From: Aradus depressus
Taxonomy: Eukaryota; Arthropoda; Insecta; Hemiptera; Aradidae
Reading direction: 5' to 3'
NCBI GenBank assembly: GCA_963662175.1
Contig: OY759225.1
Span: forward strand, 868,001 to 932,000
DNA length: 64,000 nt
The position numbers and the translations under genes are program-made. Below the pieces are notes generated by a model. The model saw nothing but the letters and a program-made list of their open reading frames with translations, searched no databases and was not told the origin of the DNA. Of the stretch, positions 61,001 through 64,000 are shown one piece after another; the first letter of the stretch is position 1; each line of letters starts with the position of its first letter.

Positions 61001-62358
61001 CATTGTCCACTGAGGTATCGCCGATCACTGGGGGGCCACGTTTCTTGTATTTATCTGGCACGGATCTAAGTTGAGTTTTTACGGCGTTTCTTCGTTTTTT
61101 CTGTGTCGTCGTTGTGAGAATAGTTCGACACGATTTCACACCCTTCCTTCATATCACAGTTATCATGATTCCACAACTCGTCTCTGTTCCCAGTAGAAGA
61201 GGCGTGGAACCGTCTCGAACTACTGTCTATTTTCTGTTTTTACCAAAACCTCGTTTCCCAGAAAATGTTATCTCAAAGGAATAGAATGCCATAATGTTCT
61301 GAGAAAGCAATTATATATATATATAAGTAATATTCAAGATTTATTTTGCCTAATTCCACAAAAAATATATACATAGTCAGCACAAAGTTCAAAATTACCA
61401 TCGAAGTTTCTCAATTTGGTAGGTAAATAAAACTCTGAGATTACCTGAGGCTGACACTCCGACCCCAAGAGAAACCCTAGACAAAGGAAAGTTCTATTGT
61501 TCTAACGGAAAAATCTAACTGTAAAAATATGTTGGTTTTCAAAAATAATAGAAATGTGAAAAAAATCTTAATAATACGAGTTAAAAAAAGAAAAAGAACA
61601 ATAAAACATGCCTCCTGTGGGCTTTGCTTGTGGCTGGAGAGTCACAACCTCAGGTAATTTCATTGATGTACATTATAATATGCCAACTTAAATGTTACTT
61701 AGTACTGACGATGGCATAAGCCGAGACGAGTATTATATATGTAAATATTTTTTGTGAAATTAAATAAGTTCAACACTTATTGATCAAGTTTTCGTTATTA
61801 TTTGTTTTTCATTGTATCGACACAGACCCCAAAGAGATTCTTGCAGGATATTAGATTGTTATAATTAATTTTCGTTTCACTAGAAACCATATTCAATTAT
61901 GGGTGGGTTTTCACAAAACAAGAAGAAAAGAAAAGAATTTTGAAATAAGAACATTTTGACTCATGAGATAGGATTGTTGGTTTGGCTGGAGAGAGACCGG
62001 ACTGTATCCATGGCAACGCTACCTCGTAATGCCACTGGAGAGAAAGGGGCTCAACTCAAAAAGGTTAGCAACGGTCCACGTTAGGAATGTATCAGGCTGT
62101 TTAGTATGAGGAACCAGAAGTGACACCTAACCAAATCGGTTCATTGGTTTCTAAACAAGAGCGAAACTTGGTTACTTTATTCGAGGTGGAGATGTACATG
62201 GCCGGTGATTCATCATTGTTATTAACTTTTGCAGGCAAGATAAGCTACATAATTAGCCAAAACATAGACGGTCTGCACTTGAGGTCTGGAGTACCTCGAG
62301 ACAAAATATCTGAACTTCATGGGAACATGTTTGTGGAACAGTGCAACAGTTGTCGAAG
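57987..62358 (+). CDS. Sirt6: Sirtuin 6 (NAD+-dependent protein deacylase), 5' part of a multi-exon gene
   Basis: Exons 57987-58052, 58530-58657, 60555-60673 and 62235-62358 join in frame (phases 0, 2, 1) to residues 1-145 plus two bases; the gene continues past the right edge. SIRT6 is a nuclear chromatin enzyme that removes acetyl and long-chain acyl groups from histone H3 and other lysines, using NAD+ (family knowledge). The N-terminus [20 protein letters not shown] is SIRT6-type. The Rossmann motif [18 protein letters not shown] gives Ser56, Gly60 and Arg65; [12 protein letters not shown] and ELHGN give catalytic His133; Cys141 and Cys144 are the first zinc pair. All fall at the human residue numbers, so no indels are implied. 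The second zinc pair is outside the window. The ATG has A at -3. SIRT7 is excluded by the N-terminus. Confidence 0.95.
58053..58529 (+). other. Sirt6 intron 1
   Basis: 477 bp, GT...TTTTTTTGTTTCAG|G. AT-rich; no repeat recognised. Confidence 0.85.
58530..58657 (+). CDS. Sirt6: Sirt6 coding exon 2 (residues 23-64 and part of Arg65)
   Basis: Begins [18 protein letters not shown] and contains the NAD+-binding GAGIS and GIPDF motifs. Donor CAG|GTAGAC after AG, splitting the Arg65 codon (phase 2). Confidence 0.95.
59941..60207 (-). mobile_element. Poly-A retroposon (SINE or LINE 3' end) in reverse orientation
   Basis: A T-run (59941-59962) marks the poly-A of a minus-strand element. The likely target duplication is GAACTCG (59934-59940) versus GAATTCG (60208-60214), with one mismatch. 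The minus strand has a 94-codon open frame spanning 59907-60191 with [26 protein letters not shown], which could be the end of a LINE ORF or chance. Family not identified. Confidence 0.62.
60231..60485 (+). repeat. 65-bp minisatellite in Sirt6 intron 2 (4 units)
   Basis: TGGAGCATTGGTTGTCAGGT starts at 60231, 60296, 60361 and 60426 (the last reads GGGTGTC), exactly 65 bp apart. Confidence 0.95.
60555..60673 (+). CDS. Sirt6: Sirt6 coding exon 3 (rest of Arg65 to residue 104)
   Basis: Acceptor TTGTTTCAG|A restores AGA (Arg65), then [14 protein letters not shown] and the THLGLLKLL helix. Donor ACAG|GTGAGT, a strong site, phase 1. Confidence 0.94.
60680..60947 (+). repeat. 20-bp pyrimidine-rich minisatellite at the Sirt6 exon 3 donor
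   Basis: The unit TCTCCTCCACCCCTGTGCTC repeats about 13 times with small changes (CCCTCC, CATGTG, CGGTG). The first unit begins directly after GTGAGT of the splice donor. Long open frames on both strands here are only the repeat. Confidence 0.95.
60979..61140. mobile_element. Possible pogo/Tigger-like terminal fragment
   Basis: TA followed by CAGTGAACTCCCTCTTGACC resembles the CAGT-starting termini of pogo-type elements. No matching opposite terminus was found, so this is tentative. Confidence 0.3.
61705..61727 (+). other. Stem motif CTGACGATGGC...GCCGAGAC
   Basis: Third occurrence in the window of the motif present in the arms of the palindromes at 29461-29684 and 55211-55929. Here the stem is GGC/GCC with loop ATAA. 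Confidence 0.5.
62235..62358 (+). CDS. Sirt6: Sirt6 coding exon 4 (residues 105-145)
   Basis: Acceptor CTTTTGCAG|GC, then [19 protein letters not shown] with catalytic His133 and the first zinc pair CNSC (141/144). Donor AAG|GTAAGT after two bases of the next codon (phase 2). Confidence 0.95.
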
Positions 62359-63235
62359 GTAAGTGTAACGGAATGTTGCGGGAAGGATATGTTTACGTTA
62401 AGGAGGAATCATGGGACTGGAACGGGTTGTGGCAAGAGTGAATGGACTCTTCAGAAACCAATCCAGATGGCCGGGTCCAGTCCAGTTCCTGATCTGTGAA
62501 TTACGAACAGACTCTCTATAGCAGTGATTCCAGACTTTTTCAGACTACCGCCCCCTTTTTCATTTCCTATTATTTTTCTATCCCTTAACATTGTTAATAG
62601 GTTTGAATTAGTTTAATGAGTTGCGTGTTTTTATTTTTTTTTAATTTAATCTTTTAACCTTTCCTGCGAATGGACGCACACTGGTACTCAATAGTCTGTA
62701 TACTTTGAAGGAACTGAGCAGTGCACAGTACTAACCCGGAGAGAGCTGATGGCTGTCATGAGAAGACAATCTATAGACTTTACAACCACAAAAGGTCGGC
62801 TTTATAATAAAGCAGCGCGATTGACATTTTTTGAACGGACTATATAGTATCTACCCTTCACCTCCGACTAGCGGAGACTGATCACACTTACTACATTTAT
62901 TTTATAACATTAAATTAATCCAAGCATGTTATACCTTTGTTTTGATGTTAACATTTTTGTAAAACGGATTTCGCATCCCCTCTAACTACTCAAAAAAATA
63001 GTGACGAATCAAAAATGTCACTTTTCTTGTTTATAAAACGATCGATTTGAGAAACTAACAATGATATCAGCCAATAATTATAGAAACTCACTCGTGACAT
63101 TTTTACAGTTGAACGTTTTCATTAATAATGCTGCTATAAAATACGAGGGACCTTAACCAGGGGTTTTTACTTATTTTTTTTTCCTTGACTTGAAAAATAT
63201 TAAATATCTTCATTGCTGTTAGTTAGTTATTGTGA

Positions 63236-63440
63236 CTCATGCCCTGGTATTAACGAGGTCATATCACCTACTACCAGAGCACTCTGGTCGACTCTACAAT
63301 GTCAATCCTCAATTTCGCCTGCCTAGGTTTATTCACCTTGGTAGAGGGGTCTTTAACGACCACCTGACATCACACAGGCTTTACGTCCGATCTAAAGGAC
63401 GCTGTGCTCAAGGCTTTAAAAAATTTAAATTACAATATTA
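63236..63440 (-). mobile_element. SINE-like family copy in Sirt6 intron 4
   Basis: CATGCCCTGGTATTAACGAG, GGTCATATCACCTACTACCA, CTTTAACGACCACCTGACAT, TCTAAAGGACGCTGTGCTCA are in family order; SINE sense is the minus strand. The tRNA-like head is missing, so it ends at or before AAGGCTTT. Confidence 0.7.
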
Positions 63441-63788
63441 TTTTCGTTTTTGCCAAAAGAATTTTGTAGTACTTATTGGCTGATGAAGGGAGAGAAGGAT
63501 AAGTCAAAAATTGACAATTTTCAATAAAGTTGAAAAACTAATTGTTTATTTGACTCTCATTCCTTGCAGACGATAATATAAGCCTATTCCAACTCTAAAT
63601 TGGTTGAAGAAGGTGGTGTGAATGTTTAGCTGAACCTGAACCTGAACTTTGTGCCTTTCGCCCCTTCGTTAGTCTTCATTGACCTCACAATAATCAGTTT
63701 TTAGTTAGACCTGTAAAATGTGAGCATTATTTTATTTATTATACAATTTTTATAACTTTTGTCTTATTTTCATAAATACTTTTTCAAT

Positions 63789-63880
63789 TTCAGCCTCGGC
63801 AGTTTATCCACGGATTTCTATTATCCGGGCTAACCTTCCACCTAGTTAACCGAGATAATCGGCGCTCTATTTTTCTTTGT
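63789..63880. mobile_element. Probable pogo/Tigger-like terminal sequence
   Basis: CAGCCTCGGCAGTTTATCCA, then TATTATCCGGGCTAACC and TTAACCGAGATAATCGG, show the CAG start and repeated TTATCC/ATAATCGG phrases typical of pogo-group termini (family knowledge). The other end is not in the window. Confidence 0.4.
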
Positions 63881-64000
63881 AATTCGGGATATATAGAACC
63901 ACACCCAGTTTACTATTTTTTTTTATTTTACTATCCAGTCATTTTGCGGTGAACGAGATTCGAAAGATGAATTTTCCAATGGTGTAGGCAGACTACTATA

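Larger units (their letters stand above)
60674..62234 (+). other. Sirt6 intron 3
   Basis: 1561 bp, GTGAGT...TTTTGCAG. Contains a pyrimidine-rich minisatellite that starts at the donor, a possible pogo-like fragment near 60979 and a GARAC-stem motif at 61705-61727. Confidence 0.85.
62359..64000 (+). other. Sirt6 intron 4 (runs off the window)
   Basis: Opens with GTAAGT. I found no continuation of the sirtuin fold (the next zinc pair and the NAD+ pocket) before 64000, so the next exon lies beyond. It holds a SINE-like fragment (63236-63440) and a probable pogo-like end (63789-63880). Confidence 0.75.

Noticed and set aside
60577..61139. Proline- and glycine-rich frames of 92-133 codons on both strands
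   Set aside because: They consist of the 20-bp minisatellite in Sirt6 intron 3 and run through a splice donor.
63560..63600. TTCCTTGCAG|ACGATAATAT as acceptor for Sirt6 exon 5
   Set aside because: The sequence after the AG does not read as the expected sirtuin continuation and soon meets stops.

Overview
This window is eukaryotic and most likely from an arthropod, probably an insect. It has spliced exons with GT-AG introns, two Jockey-type non-LTR retrotransposons with zinc-knuckle ORF1s, Helitrons, TIR elements and very large satellite arrays. I see no operons, bacterial genes or rRNA/tRNA genes. I cannot name the species from sequence alone; the repeat mix would suit a large insect genome, but that is inference.

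Layout. (1) 1-25791 is an approximately 460-bp-monomer satellite (called satellite A here) with higher-order structure. It is interrupted by a full-length Jockey-like element (1546-6096, 13-bp target duplication) and by a 607-bp Harbinger-like non-autonomous element (24302-24908, TAA duplication). (2) 25792-28296 holds two Helitron-like elements joined exactly end to start. (3) 28297-32654 is a patchwork of minisatellites, a near-perfect palindrome, an expanded SINE-like block and a TIR element with arms over 100 bp. (4) 32665-35069 is a second Jockey-like element with a 10-bp target duplication, an intact ORF1 and an ORF2 gutted by internal deletion. (5) 35187-52872 is a 107-bp satellite of about 165 units, broken by a 200-N assembly gap. 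(6) 52873-57986 is intergenic DNA with a tRNA-derived SINE-like copy, a 330-bp-arm inverted repeat and diverged relatives of satellite A. (7) 57987-62358 carries the first four coding exons of a SIRT6 orthologue. They encode residues 1-145, and the residue numbering matches human SIRT6 at Arg65, His133, Cys141 and Cys144. The rest of the gene lies beyond the right edge.

The only host gene supported is Sirt6; everything else is repeat-derived. The main observation is that one dispersed SINE-like family, with a tRNA-type B box at 54057-54067, appears to have been amplified at least twice in different ways. One part of it is embedded in every satellite A monomer, and another part forms the 85/91-bp array at 29824-30615. 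Other notable items are the head-to-tail Helitron pair, a recurring stem motif ending in GARAC in three unrelated repeats, and assembly artefacts in the 107-bp array. All calls come from reading the sequence; no database search was run.
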